Positions 1 through 9,440 of a DNA stretch of 64,000 nucleotides are shown here, piece after piece. This stretch comes from Schistocephalus solidus (Eukaryota; Platyhelminthes; Cestoda; Diphyllobothriidea; Diphyllobothriidae), in contig WEDG01007660.1 in the NCBI GenBank assembly GCA_017591395.1, positions 20,331 through 84,330 on the forward strand. Reading direction: 5' to 3'. How positions within the stretch are numbered: the stretch's first letter is position 1; each line of letters opens with the position of its first letter. The translations under genes were made by a program, and so were the position numbers. The notes under the pieces were generated by a model. That model was not told the origin of the DNA. It saw only the letters and a list, made by a program, of their open reading frames with translations, and searched no databases.

Positions 1-1445
1 GTCACCGGGTCCCGATGAAGTTCCTGCCAAACTGTTGAAAGAGCTCGCGAGATAGTTGGCAAAACCACTCTCTACGCTTTTCTTAACATCCTTCCAGATC
101 GGAAGTCTACCAGCCGACTGGAAATCCGCATGGATTACGCCGGTTTATAAGGGTGGAAGCCGGGTTTCTGTAAAAAATTATCGACCGGTCAGCCTCACTT
201 CAGTTTGCTGCAAATTCATGAAAAAAATAATAAAGCAAAAACTAATGCAGTTCCTCGAACATAACAATCTGTTATCCTAGGTCCAGCATGGTTTCCGTAG
301 AGGTAGATCCTGCGTCAAAAATTTGCTCTACTGTTTAGAACGTTGGACTGAAGCGGTCGATAGAGGAAATACGGTGCGCGCAGTCTATATTGACTTCAAA
401 AAGGCTTTTGATAGCGTGCCGCACCATCGCCTTCTTTATAAACTCAACCGCATAGTAGTAATAGGTAGACTTCTGACATGGATAGAAAACTTCTTAACTG
501 GCCCCTCACAAACTGTTCATATCAGCGACAAACATTCAATCAAGGTTGAGGTTGAGAGTAGTGTTCCCCAAGGTTCTGTTCTCGGCCCTATTTTGTTCAT
601 TGTCTACATCAACGATTTTGCCAACGAACTGGACTGCGATATTGCCATGTTTGCCGATGATCTCAAACTTTGGCGCATCATTCAAACTACTGCTGACGAA
701 GAGAACTTGCAGGCAAACTTAAATCGATTCCAGAAATGGTCAAATGACTGGCTCTTGCCGTTAATGCGAGCAAGTGCAACATCATACGAGTCGGGAAAAG
801 CAATCCTTCGAACCGTACGGTTTATAGTCTGAATGGCATTCCATTGAAAGAAGTGGATGCCCAAAAGGACCTGGGAGTCTGGATCACGCTCTCGCTTTAA
901 ATACTACCATGTTGATTCTGTACCTCGTTAAACGAGTTTTTGCTATCTTCACTACCGGCTGCTTAGCTTAAGTCTTCGGAACATTCGTGTGGCCACAGTT
1001 GGAGTCCGCTATCCAAGCTTGGAGACCCTGGGTGGCAAAGGACATCAACATCCTCGAAAAGGTCCAAAAGCGACCAACAAATCTTGTCCTTGGACATGGC
1101 TCACAGCCTTATGAAGCACGGCTTTCGAATCTCAATCTCTTTACCTTGCGCTATAGACAGCTTTGGGGGACCTGATACTAACATTCGGCATACTACGCGT
1201 CCAGGACAGTTGTCTCGACCAAGGTGATTTTTTCGAGTTAGCAACATCAACGAACTTGAGAGGTCGTCCTCTCAAATTACGTGTGACTGGAGCAAGGCTG
1301 GACACTCAGAAGTACTTATTCTCCAAAAGATTAGTCCAAATTTGAGTTGTCTTCCTCTGGATGTTGTTATGTCAGACTCCTTGGAAATTTTTTTGCGAAA
1401 ATTAGATCGATGTAATGGTGCGAGCTACAACACGAACTGAAAGCT
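1..1445 (+). pseudogene. CR1-like non-LTR retrotransposon, reverse transcriptase part (broken)
   Basis: This is the middle and C-terminal part of a pol protein that would copy element RNA at a nicked genomic target. The reading frame enters already inside the RT domain (NYRPVSLTSV) and continues through YIDFKKAFDSVPHH, VPQGSVLGPILF and the catalytic FADD of MFADDLKLW near 650-665. The tail has the CR1/jockey-type C-terminal motifs (ARLDTQKYLFSKR, then LPLDVV...FLRKLD). Breaks are visible: a TAG at 278-280 between two conserved blocks, a frameshift near 765 after the WLLPL block, a stop after DLGVWITLSL near 898, and another shift near 1160. The 5' half lies outside the window. The RT identity is clear. 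The choice of CR1 over other jockey-group clades is inference from motif style and the 3' tail. Confidence 0.85.
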
Positions 1446-2027
1446 GCAAGAGTGGCGTCAGCAAATAAGGTATTTAGGATACTATTAGGTATAGTTGAGT
1501 AACATTTATTTGTTTGTTATTTTCGTTTGAGGTCTTGCACTCTCCCCTAATTCCCATGCTAGGGTCCTCGAGGTCTTCGCTGCTTAATTATTTGCACACC
1601 TTGGTGACACCGTGAGTGCTCGCATCAGCTGGACCTGGCGGCCGTCACCCATGAGGTGTACGAAATTTCTCCCTTGGTTCGAACCGCAATGAACCGAGGA
1701 TGATCTGCGCAAATATTTCCACCTTTAAAATCCCTCAACGGACTCTGCCATCAGCAAGGGAGCATCTGGCTGATTCATGTAACCTCCGCAATGCCCCCCG
1801 TTGGACCCCCCCCCCCTCCCCAAGGACGACAGTTTTTTTCTCCAAAATATCACCGGGAGTTTTTTTCGCTGTCTGCTCTTTTTCAACTATTCTCCACTAT
1901 TTTTGCCTCGCCAACATATCGAGATATGATTTTTTTAACACCACAACTCGCATGTACAAATAGGGAATTCAAAGGTGACTCACCTACATCTCCCTCAAAT
2001 ATACTGATTCTGATACTGATACCATGA
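1446..2027 (+). mobile_element. Probable 3' UTR and terminal tail of the CR1-like element
   Basis: This stretch is non-coding and follows the last pol-like codons. It ends in a short degenerate run of TGATAC/TGATTC units at 2001-2023, the style of microsatellite tail found at CR1/L2-type 3' ends. A C-rich and T-rich block lies at 1807-1865. The end point is placed here because recognisable opposite-strand element sequence starts directly afterwards. Confidence 0.45.
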
Positions 2028-2039
2028 GCAAAGTAGACA

Positions 2040-2870
2040 TAGGTTCATTTTATTTCTGGCTTTACACAGGAGGAGACTGGAAAACAACAATGAATTAATA
2101 CATGATCATTTGAAAATTGTTTTGGTGTTAATTCATGAGCAAATGAGTGATGCCATTAGTAAAAATTAAATTGAAAATATCATCTCGTCTTGTCACTGAG
2201 CTGACTAATTGAGAAATGTTTGAAAGCAAAACCGTGTTCAACAAGTTCTCAAATTTTGATGGAGAACTATAAGCATGCCAATCGATTTCTGGCAGCTTAA
2301 AATCACCTACAATTATTTTGACATCAAACGGAGCTTCTGAAACTTTTTCAAAGAGTCCATAAAGCTGGTTTCATTTCCGGTAAAACAAGGAGGATTATTG
2401 ACACAGTCAATTATTGTTTTTTTCTTGTGCTGGATGATAACTGAAACGAAACAAGCATTTTTGGAAAATAAAGAAATGCTTCGATCGTAGGGGAATGTAC
2501 AACAGGTGATCTAATGTAAAGAAGACAACCACCACCACGATTTTCAAAGTGTTCTCGTTAATATAAAATTAAAATTATCTAAAGTGAGCGTCGAGGCTGA
2601 AATTATAGCAGGAGCTCAAAATTCTGTGATGCACAAAACATATTGGTTAGACTCAAAAGCTACGGTTCTTAGCTCAGTCATCTTTTTCCCGACTGACCTC
2701 GCGTTGAGTGAAACTATACTGAACATATTTGAGGAACGCGGGATACGCTCAGTTGTTTTTATAGAAAAGGATGACTTGGTGGTGGGGAAGTTAACTGTAG
2801 GTGAGAAGGTGCTGGTGAAAGTGAAATTCCTGCGGTCTACAATTTGCTTAACGGTTAATGTTAACTAAAA
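2040..2870 (-). pseudogene. CR1-like element, apurinic-type endonuclease domain (opposite strand)
   Basis: Read on the minus strand, this encodes the N-terminal endonuclease of a CR1-like pol. The order is SLNARSVGKKMTELR, then FESNQYVLCITE, then ENRGGGCLLYIRSP, then the catalytic-loop motif VGDFKLPEIDWHA, then a LIFTNG block and SDHVLIHC. This is the usual series for EEP nucleases of jockey-group elements (GDFN...DW and SDH carry active-site residues). Several stops and shifts separate the blocks, and the N of GDFN is K here. The 94-codon plus-strand ORF at 2584-2868 lies antisense inside this domain and is a shadow. No RT follows on this strand, because the neighbouring RT runs the other way. 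Confidence 0.8.
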
Positions 2871-3690
2871 TAGGATTATTACAGAGAAACATATTTGGGT
2901 GGCAAATATTGACAGGAAGGCTATTTTTTGCTATTTTTAAAAGAGGATAATGCCTTAAATGTGAATTTTGTGGAACGTTTGAATAATATGAGGATTATAA
3001 GATTTGAACATTGAACAAATGGTTTTGTAAAACTGTTATGATAATGAGTAGAGTTAATTAATTGGGGAGCCGGAGCAGCCATTGTTTTGTGTTACTTGCT
3101 AAGGAACTTTCGTGTATGTTTAGCAGATGTAGAATATATCCGACAGCCAACTGTAGCTCTTTCAGGTATTTCTACTGGAGTTATGTTTTAACCTAGTCAC
3201 CTTATTGCCTGTCTAGATTAAATCGCCTGAATTGGCTATCTTCATGCCCGTACGTAAGAAGGAGTGTTATAAATAAGTCGATTTGGAAGGAAACACGTTT
3301 CTATAATGTGGTATGATTAGCAAAGTTAAAATAAGTCACTTAAAACCAAATATCTCAAGGCGTACAGCAATAAAAGTAGTGTCACATTACGCGGGAAGAA
3401 GATAGGAGATTCTGAAAACATAATCAGAGGATCGAGGGACAACTCAATGAGATATTTTTCAGAGACAAACTATAAAATATAAAAAAACGGCAAAAAGTGT
3501 CAATAGAGAGATAAAATGTAAGTTTAAAAGATACGCTGTTATGTCCGGGAGTGGCAATGATTGGACAAAGGCGTAAAATTCTAGTGTTAAAGGAGGATAG
3601 CATGCGTAGGAACGTTAACTCTCACCAAGGCTTCGATGTTTATTTTAGAGTGGATATCATCCATCGCTTGGTTCGTGGTTCTATAGCAGA
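2871..3690. other. AT-rich spacer, nothing recognised
   Basis: I see no sustained homology, RNA signal or repeat. It may include the older 5' part of the minus-strand CR1-like element, but no motif supports that. Confidence 0.4.
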
Positions 3691-4480
3691 CATAAACTGC
3701 GCACGTCTATCACCAATTTCCCTTGTTGCGTTCTCAGTACAACATCTCTCACCTTAATATCGTTTGATTCGAGCAGCTCTTCCATGGTGGCTTTCTTCCA
3801 GTGCCCTTGTGGTACCACTTTGTCAATTTAAAGGACCAGATCTCCAATATGGAGTTGTGGGGCTTCACAAGCCACCTTTGTCTAGCCTGCAGCGATGGTA
3901 GGCAGGCCTTTATCCATCTTTTCCAAAATATTTCCGCAAGATGTTGGCCCTGGTGCCATCTCCGGTTAAGTCTACAGGGACTGCAGTCTTCAGAAGACGA
4001 CGAAAGATTTCATGCGCTCCGTGAAAACATGTTGTGGAGTGACTACAGCGTACTCGTTCGGGTACGTACTGCTCTTCATCAGCGGTCGGTTATTCATTTT
4101 CTTTTTGGTTTCGGTTATTGTTGTTAGAAATACCCCGTTTGTGACCACCTCCAAACCCTAAATAGAACGTTATAGCCGTCTGATAGACCAGATCGTAAGC
4201 TCTCATACTCCTAGTCGATGACTGGCTGTCGAGGGTGTGAAGATCCAATTGCATTATTTCTCCACGAGAGAGCTAGTTATTCGGTAATGGTTCCATTTCC
4301 TCAGTAACCTCTTCAGTTCGTTCTCAGTCTATTTGAAGTTGGGCCCATCGTCACTGTTAAGCTTTCGTGAGCATCCTCTTAGAGCAACAAACCTACCGAT
4401 AATTTGAGGCGTGTCATCAAAACAATGTGCTTCGAAAACTGAATCCGAATGCTACCCAAAAGAAAGGTAGTGCACTTCCC
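3690..4480 (-). pseudogene. BEL/Pao LTR retrotransposon integrase, C-terminal part (broken)
   Basis: Minus-strand translation in shifting frames gives the integrase series of BEL/Pao elements. In order: RFVALRGCSRKLNSDDGPNF (4400-4340, with the second catalytic Asp in the SDDG motif); ELKRLLRKWNHYRIT; WIFTPSTASHRLG with the expected Glu shortly after; LNNRPLMKSSTYPNEYAVVTP (about 4100-4030); FWKRWIKACLPSLQARQRWL (about 3920-3860); then a DLVL...VPQGHWKKA block and VRDVVLRTQQG near 3710. Such integrases join element DNA to the host chromosome. Stops and frameshifts lie between nearly every block. No LTRs, gag or RT were seen nearby, so this is an isolated remnant. Confidence 0.82.
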
Positions 4481-5700
4481 CTGAATAGTATGCCGCCTTC
4501 ACTTAGATTTACTAATCTCTTACAACCGAACTCGCCTAGAAACCCCGTAAGCTGATGAAACCCCCCCGAATAATTATATGTTCCGCGCTCTAGGTACTTA
4601 CGAATGCCCCAGTATATATCCTACTAATGGACCTTACTGGATTCGTCCCCAGTCTTTTGCTGCCCAAACTATTTCATGCTTTACACTACGTAAAACAAAT
4701 AGTTCTCAATTGAGTCACCCTAGCCCTTTTAACACCCATAATAAACCAAGATTCTCACATTTTAATTATTACAAATATTAGCCCTCCAGCACCAACCGCC
4801 ATCTACCTTCTAGCCTACTCTTTCGAAGTTAACTTCTAACAGGCTTATTCCTGTTTCAAATCTCATCGTGTTCCAATATCTGAAAACTCTATACCTATAT
4901 CTCTTATATTTCCCTCTAAAAAGTGGGTTTTGACTCACTCTATGCCAGTCGTATTGGAACCGTTGGTACTTACTCAAAATAGCAATAACCTACATACTAC
5001 ATATAAACCACAAACTTTTTTTTCCAAATGGCATTGAAGCTGCCCCTTACACGTTAAATATTATTTAAGTAAATGCCGCATCCATTAAAAAAGAGGGCTT
5101 TAATCAGAACCATTACTTTGGATATGACACCCGATATTGTATGCATACGCAAATCGTCGACGCATCCCCCTTATTCCTGAAAAATCCCTTATTATAGATG
5201 ACTTTGATTTCTGCCGCCAAGACTGCATAAATAGGCTTGGCGGTGGCAGCCACATGCTTGATTTTATTTCTTATTTTAAGCATTTTCTTTATGCTCTGGA
5301 TGAGCCTTCATTCTCTCGAAATTTCTGCTTCGCATCCATTAATCTCTCGCCACAAAGAAAGGATATTATCGGCTGAATGTACAATCCACGAAACTCCTCA
5401 GACAGTGATGATGCCCTTAAATATGTTTCAGAATCTACTTAAGATGTTTAAATAATCGCTGAAAATTTTAAATTTCCTGGAATAAACAGGCTATCGAATA
5501 TTGGAATAGAAGAGTACTCCCTGTAAATTTCTGCTGAGATTTGCAGTGCCAGTCTTGCATCTTACAGTGTTTCAGATATTTAAAGAAATGAACGTAAATT
5601 TTTTGTGGTTTGTCAGCTCAGACTGCTGCAAACCCAAACATATTCAGCACTGGACAAGGATGACGGCCTCGGATATAAGCAATTTTGTTTAAAGTGATTC
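4481..5700. other. Spacer, nothing recognised
   Basis: This holds pyrimidine-rich stretches around 4580-4900 and a few short open frames with no recognisable motif. The first part may be decayed upstream integrase, but no block can be aligned with confidence. Confidence 0.35.
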
Positions 5701-6010
5701 TCTGACACTTCGCCGCCCTGTTTAGTAGTTGTGAGTGCACGATTTCAGCTTGCTTTTCGGGATGGGTATTGCAAAGAAAGCCTAAAGCTGAGAACAACCC
5801 CCATGCGGGAGATTAAAACTCAAAAGCTTTGCCTAAATATCTGTGTTGCGGAAAGCGGGGATCGTCTTACGCGTGCTGCCAAGGTCTTGGAGCAATTGAC
5901 ACAGCAACAGCCTGTTTTTAGCAAAGCTAGGCTGACAGTGCGTACATTCGGTATTCGCAGAAATGAAAAGATTGCTGTCCATTGTACTGTTCGCGGAGCG
6001 AAGGCCGAAG

Positions 6011-6042
6011 GTTTGTCTCTTTCTATCCTTTATTTGTACAAG
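6011..6042 (+). other. 32-bp micro-intron in the RPL11 copy
   Basis: It begins GTTTGT and ends TACAAG. Removing it joins codons ...AKAE to [14 protein letters not shown] exactly as in the L11 family. Introns of about 30-40 bp are typical of flatworm genes. Confidence 0.85.
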
Positions 6043-6233
6043 AAATCCTTGAGCGTGGTCTGAAGGTGAAGGAATACGAATTGCCAAAATCCTGTTTCAG
6101 CAAAATGGGTCACTTCGGCTTTGGTATCACCGAACATATCGATTTGAACCTAAAGTATGACCCCGCCATCGGCATATATGGCATGGATTTCATTGCTATC
6201 CTTGGTTCGCCCGGGCCAGCGTGTTGCTCACAG

Positions 6234-6269
6234 GTCAGCTTAGCAAAGCCTTGTTACCGTTGTTTATAG
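6234..6269 (+). other. 36-bp micro-intron in the RPL11 copy
   Basis: It begins GTCAGC and ends TTATAG. Its removal restores RVAHRRR...[12 protein letters not shown] across the junction, with the reading frame counted after the single-base insertion at 6207. Confidence 0.78.
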
Positions 6270-6375
6270 GCGAAGGTGCGTTTCAAAAGTCGGTCCTAAG
6301 CATCACGTCACTAAGGAAGAAGCCATGAAGTGGTTCCAAAGCAAATATGATGGCATCCTTATGAACAAGTAGAGC

Positions 6376-6381
6376 AATAAA
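6376..6381 (+). promoter_or_regulatory. Polyadenylation signal AATAAA of the RPL11 copy
   Basis: A canonical AATAAA hexamer begins four bases after the L11 stop codon. Such a compact 3' end fits a ribosomal protein gene. Confidence 0.7.
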
Positions 6382-7630
6382 TTTGTACCATGGCTTTCTG
6401 CATTTTTATTGTTTTTTTTGCATTACTGATTTCCTGTTTAGAACCCTAGTTAATGGGGTGCCGAAAACCTGCTCACCATAGACCAGTTCATATATTACCA
6501 GTATTTCGGTGCATGACTTTCTAGCATTCTAGTTCCCAGTATATGCCACGCCAAATCTATTAATACAAGTTATTTACCCGGCTACAAATGACAGCTACGG
6601 TCTGATTTTACAGCGACTAACACACAATTAAGCTTTTTTCGCTTTAAGAGCACTGAGGACCGTAGACATACCACAAAGCAACTGTTAAATTTTGCTCTCT
6701 TAAGTGGTAGTAGGTACTGCTCTCGTAGACTTTGGTTGTCATACGGTAATCGTACCTCCACTTAATTTGGTCTGTTCGCCACATCAATTTCTCCTGTTTG
6801 CTAGGCATGTTCTGCCCCTTACACTACCGGGCCGTAGTCTACCCAAACGTTTGTCTGGAGCTGTCTTGAGGTTTCGTATCGGAATTGTTGTAATGATTTT
6901 GGCCACCGCATGCCATTTGTTCTCAATGAACTAACTTCCCCCTACTTTGTTATCGGACTGCGAATTTCGTGATCACGTCCAATTTGATATTAACAAGCAA
7001 GTATCTCATTTGTCCTTCTGGATACCTTGGCGACCCTGATTTTAGCAGTCTTGCAGGCATGTGACATCCGTTATTGTCGATGAAGTAAACTTGTTAGGAA
7101 GATTTGTGAGCCCTACTGCGGTTACATCATTTCGCGCATTCAGTTCTGAGTGAATTACAGCTCGAAGGTGTCAAGCCGCAGGTAGTGCCCCCCACTTGAC
7201 TTGCGAGAACATACAGGCGCTTCAAGGTCTGGCCTGTATTTGTTCCTCTGGTGTTTTTTTAAAGAGAAAATAACATAACGTGGCTACTGGACGCTATCAT
7301 TGTTGGTGCGAATGCGGTCACTGCAATTTCTCAATGGCCGCGACTTCTCTGGTACACAAAGCCTTGATACTGCACTTGCGGACCATAAGTGATAGCATTA
7401 TTTGATAGCCGAAACTCCAGATGATAAAGCTTTACACCTAAAAATTAGTCGTAAGCTAGAAACCCTTTAATAGGACTGATGGCCTCGGGTCAGTAAAGCA
7501 CCTTCTCCGTCAGTCATAGACGTGTCCACTGGCGCCGGAACCTTTTCCCAAGTGGTATTTTTACCGTGCTAGTCATCTGCCGCATGAATAAATGTGATCA
7601 AATCCCTCTCTGTCTATATATTATATATGT
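6382..7630. other. Spacer, nothing recognised
   Basis: Short open frames on both strands give no family motif. A (TA)-rich run at 7615-7635 leads into the first SINE. Confidence 0.35.
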
Positions 7631-7631
7631 A

Positions 7632-7815
7632 TATATGGCTCAATGGTAGTGTTACACTCAATGACCAAAGGTCGCAGGTTCGAATCTCGGGTGATCCACA
7701 CCTGGGATTGGGTATGATTGGCTGATGACTGCTAATAAGCTAGAAATGGCCATTCCGGTCTCCCTTGTCTTTTTCGGTTCCATCTTATCAATATATATAT
7801 ATGTCAAGTCGCTAT
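7632..7815 (+). mobile_element. tRNA-derived SINE with hammerhead fold, copy 1
   Basis: The head resembles a tRNA gene, with a box A-like TGGCTCAATGGT near 7636 and a box B-like GGTTCGAATCTC at 7678-7689. These are the internal promoters RNA polymerase III would use. The body holds the hammerhead-like fold at 7704-7764, then TTGTCTTTTTCGGTTCCATC and a (TA)n tail. It has a near-identical neighbour 300 bp downstream in the same orientation. The association of a Pol III tRNA-like head with a hammerhead is known from the schistosome Sm-alpha family. This sequence is not the same, so homology is inference. Confidence 0.8.
7704..7764 (+). ncRNA. Type-I hammerhead ribozyme-like motif (SINE copy 1)
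   Basis: Core box 1 CTGATGA is at 7722-7728 and core box 2 GAAA at 7743-7746. Stem I pairs 7716-7721 (GATTGG) with 7755-7760 (CCGGTC) using wobbles, then GGGA 7704-7707 with TCCC 7761-7764, leaving TTGGGTAT bulged. Stem III is the palindrome TGGCCA 7747-7752. The predicted cleavage site follows 7754 (triplet ATT). Stem II is weak in this copy because only the inner G-C pairs around TAATAA survive. Confidence 0.6.
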
Positions 7816-7939
7816 GCGACTGCCCGCGAGGGCTCTAAAGTGAGCTCCAAGGCACAACGGAACATAAGTGTTCCTTAACGAGATCGTTGAACACCACACT
7901 TTCATAGTCCATATTCCCGATCGCAACCGACAAAACAAC
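7816..7939. other. Spacer between the two SINE copies
   Basis: About 125 bp, including a small inverted motif (AGTCGCTATGCGACT near 7805-7820). No feature is assigned. Confidence 0.3.
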
Positions 7940-8115
7940 GGGCCCGTGGCTCAATGGTAGAGTGTTACACTCAATGACCGAAGGTCGCGGGTTCGAATCA
8001 CAGGTGATCCACACCTGGGATTGGGTATGACTGGCTGATGACGGCTAATAAGCCAGAAATGGCCATTCCGGTTTCCCTTGTCTTTGTCGGTTCCATCTTA
8101 TATATATATATAGAG
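7940..8115 (+). mobile_element. tRNA-derived SINE with hammerhead fold, copy 2
   Basis: This is the better-preserved copy. It starts GGGCCCGTGGCTCAATGGTA (7940-7959), has box B GGTTCGAATCA near 7990, a linker GTGATCCACACC, the hammerhead-like body at 8017-8077, then TTGTCTTTGTCGGTTCCATC and a (TA)n tail at 8099-8112. It lies against the 3' end of the Penelope-like element on the minus strand, so it probably inserted beside or into that element. Confidence 0.85.
8017..8077 (+). ncRNA. Type-I hammerhead ribozyme-like motif (SINE copy 2)
   Basis: Core: CTGATGA 8035-8041 and GAAA 8056-8059. Stem I pairs GACTGG 8029-8034 with CCGGTT 8068-8073 (six contiguous pairs, two wobbles), then GGGA 8017-8020 with TCCC 8074-8077, with an 8-nt internal bulge 8021-8028. 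Stem II is GGC 8043-8045 / GCC 8052-8054 with loop TAATAA. Stem III is TGGCCA 8060-8065, a self-complementary stem with no loop. Cleavage is predicted after 8067. The junction pair 10.1/11.1 is C8042/A8055 rather than the usual G-C, so activity is uncertain. Confidence 0.68.
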
Positions 8116-8119
8116 ACAG

Positions 8120-9440
8120 AGAGAGATTTGAGGTGAGGTGGTGTACCACGTGGCCTTTGGCCGGCTCATATCTTCTTTTTCTCTGGCGTCCGTTGTCTGT
8201 CCCATTGGCCCTGCCCGAAATGACTCCAGCCTTTTTGCGTATCGCCTGGTAAGCGGGGTGCAAGTTTATGGCTCTGTTAAGCGTGCCCATCGAGGACCAA
8301 CTTTTAAGCAGCAGTCTGGCCATCTTATCGTTGGCTCGATCGATTACCCTCACTTTCTTAAAGTTGAAACTGGTTCTTCTGTTCTACGTGGCCATAGACA
8401 GCTTATTCTTGCGGTTGACTACAAGCTGTTGTTCATGCAATCTTGTGCCAAGGCGTTTGTCCGTTCTACCGACATACCTCGCATAACAGTTTTGGTATGG
8501 TATGCTGTAGGTCATTGCTGATTTTTATATCATTGGTAGCGGGTCTTTGGGCCTCATTTTGTAGTGTCTGATTGTTGATTCATGCTTATGAGCTACACCA
8601 AACCCAGAAAGGTTGCAAATTTGTTGTTGTTGCCTCTGCTACTTTCTTTGCGTAAGGGATTGCGAGCCGACACTTCGGGTCTTCTTTCGAACTCTCAAGT
8701 TAAGGCTTCATAAGGCACTTGTGTGTAAAGGGTTCCAGATAACCATTGGCTTCAAATAGGGCATGCAAGTACTTAATCGCCTTCCTATTGTCACCGCTGC
8801 AGTGTGTTTGAATGCGCTGGAAGAGGGTTCTGGAAAAACGGCGTTTGTACTCAGGGGGCTGGTTGCTTCTGAAGTGGAGGAGACGCATGGTGTTGGTTGC
8901 CTTCCGGTAGACCTTGTCCTTTTTTTCCAGTCCGACGGTTTCGTTACTTGTACGTCGTGGAAGGGCAACTGATTGTTGACCTCTTTTTCAATAGTAAACT
9001 GGATCTTGGGAAAGTGTCTTGAAAGCCTGCATTTCGCTCCTTTTGATGATGACGAAAGCGTCGTCAACGTACGTGGCCCAGAATTTCGGGGGGTGGGGTA
9101 TGGGGAGAGCTGAACTCCAGCCTCTTCAAGACTGCTTCAGCAATCAGTCCGGACGGAGGTGAGCACATTGTTGTCCCCTTCTATTGTTCGTAAATCTGGC
9201 CGTTGAATCTGAAGAAAGTTTTCAGACAATTCCAGGAACTGTATGACGTGCAATCGTTTGAGTTGTTGGTCGGTTTCATCGTATTTTTCTCTTAAAAGAC
9301 TGTCAATAGTGCCGATAGCCAGACCGAGCGGAATAGAGGTGAACAATGAGATCGTGGCAAACGACACAATCACCTCGTCTGTATTCACTTCCAGGCGTTG
9401 GATGCGGGTCGAAAACTTTACTGTCCACTCTAAATCTTTA
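8120..9440 (-). pseudogene. Penelope-like element: RT and GIY-YIG endonuclease (broken)
   Basis: On the minus strand, RT blocks come first: RLEVNTDEVIVSF, SLFTSIPLGLAIGTIDSLL, DETDQQLKRLHVIQFLEL (9420-9200), then FPKIQFTIEKEVNNQLPFHD (about 9010-8960), then FRSNQPPEYKRRFSRTLFQR and IKYLHALFEANGY (8880-8730). The GIY-YIG nuclease follows: YSIPYQNCYARYVGRTDKRL, GTRLHEQQLVV (8510-8420), and KMARLLLKSWSS, NRAINLHPAYQAIRKK (8330-8230). Penelope-like elements prime at a break made by this nuclease. The catalytic YVDD segment is missing or scrambled around 9150-9060, and several frameshifts are present. The 5' end is cut at the junction with the gypsy relic. Confidence 0.85.

Larger units (their letters stand above)
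5762..6372 (+). pseudogene. RPL11: 60S ribosomal protein L11 copy with two micro-introns and frameshifts
   Basis: L11 (uL5) sits in the central protuberance of the large ribosomal subunit and contacts 5S rRNA. The conserved body is unmistakable: [80 protein letters not shown], and the C-terminal [15 protein letters not shown] ending in MNK-stop at 6372. Two GT-AG introns (6011-6042 and 6234-6269) must be removed to keep the protein aligned, so this is not a processed retrocopy. Starting at ATG 5762, extra bases at 5783 (T), in the C run near 5802, and at 6207 (T) break the frame. Some normally conserved positions differ (for example FSKMGHFGF). It is either a decaying duplicate or a real gene with assembly indels. 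A polyadenylation signal follows four bases after the stop. Confidence 0.82.

Noticed and set aside
2584..2868. 94-codon plus-strand open frame
   Set aside because: It is antisense to a clear CR1-like endonuclease on the minus strand (SLNARSV...CITE...RGGGCLLYI).
6640..7240. Further BEL/Pao pol (protease region) on the minus strand
   Set aside because: Some phrases looked coherent but no family motif could be aligned.
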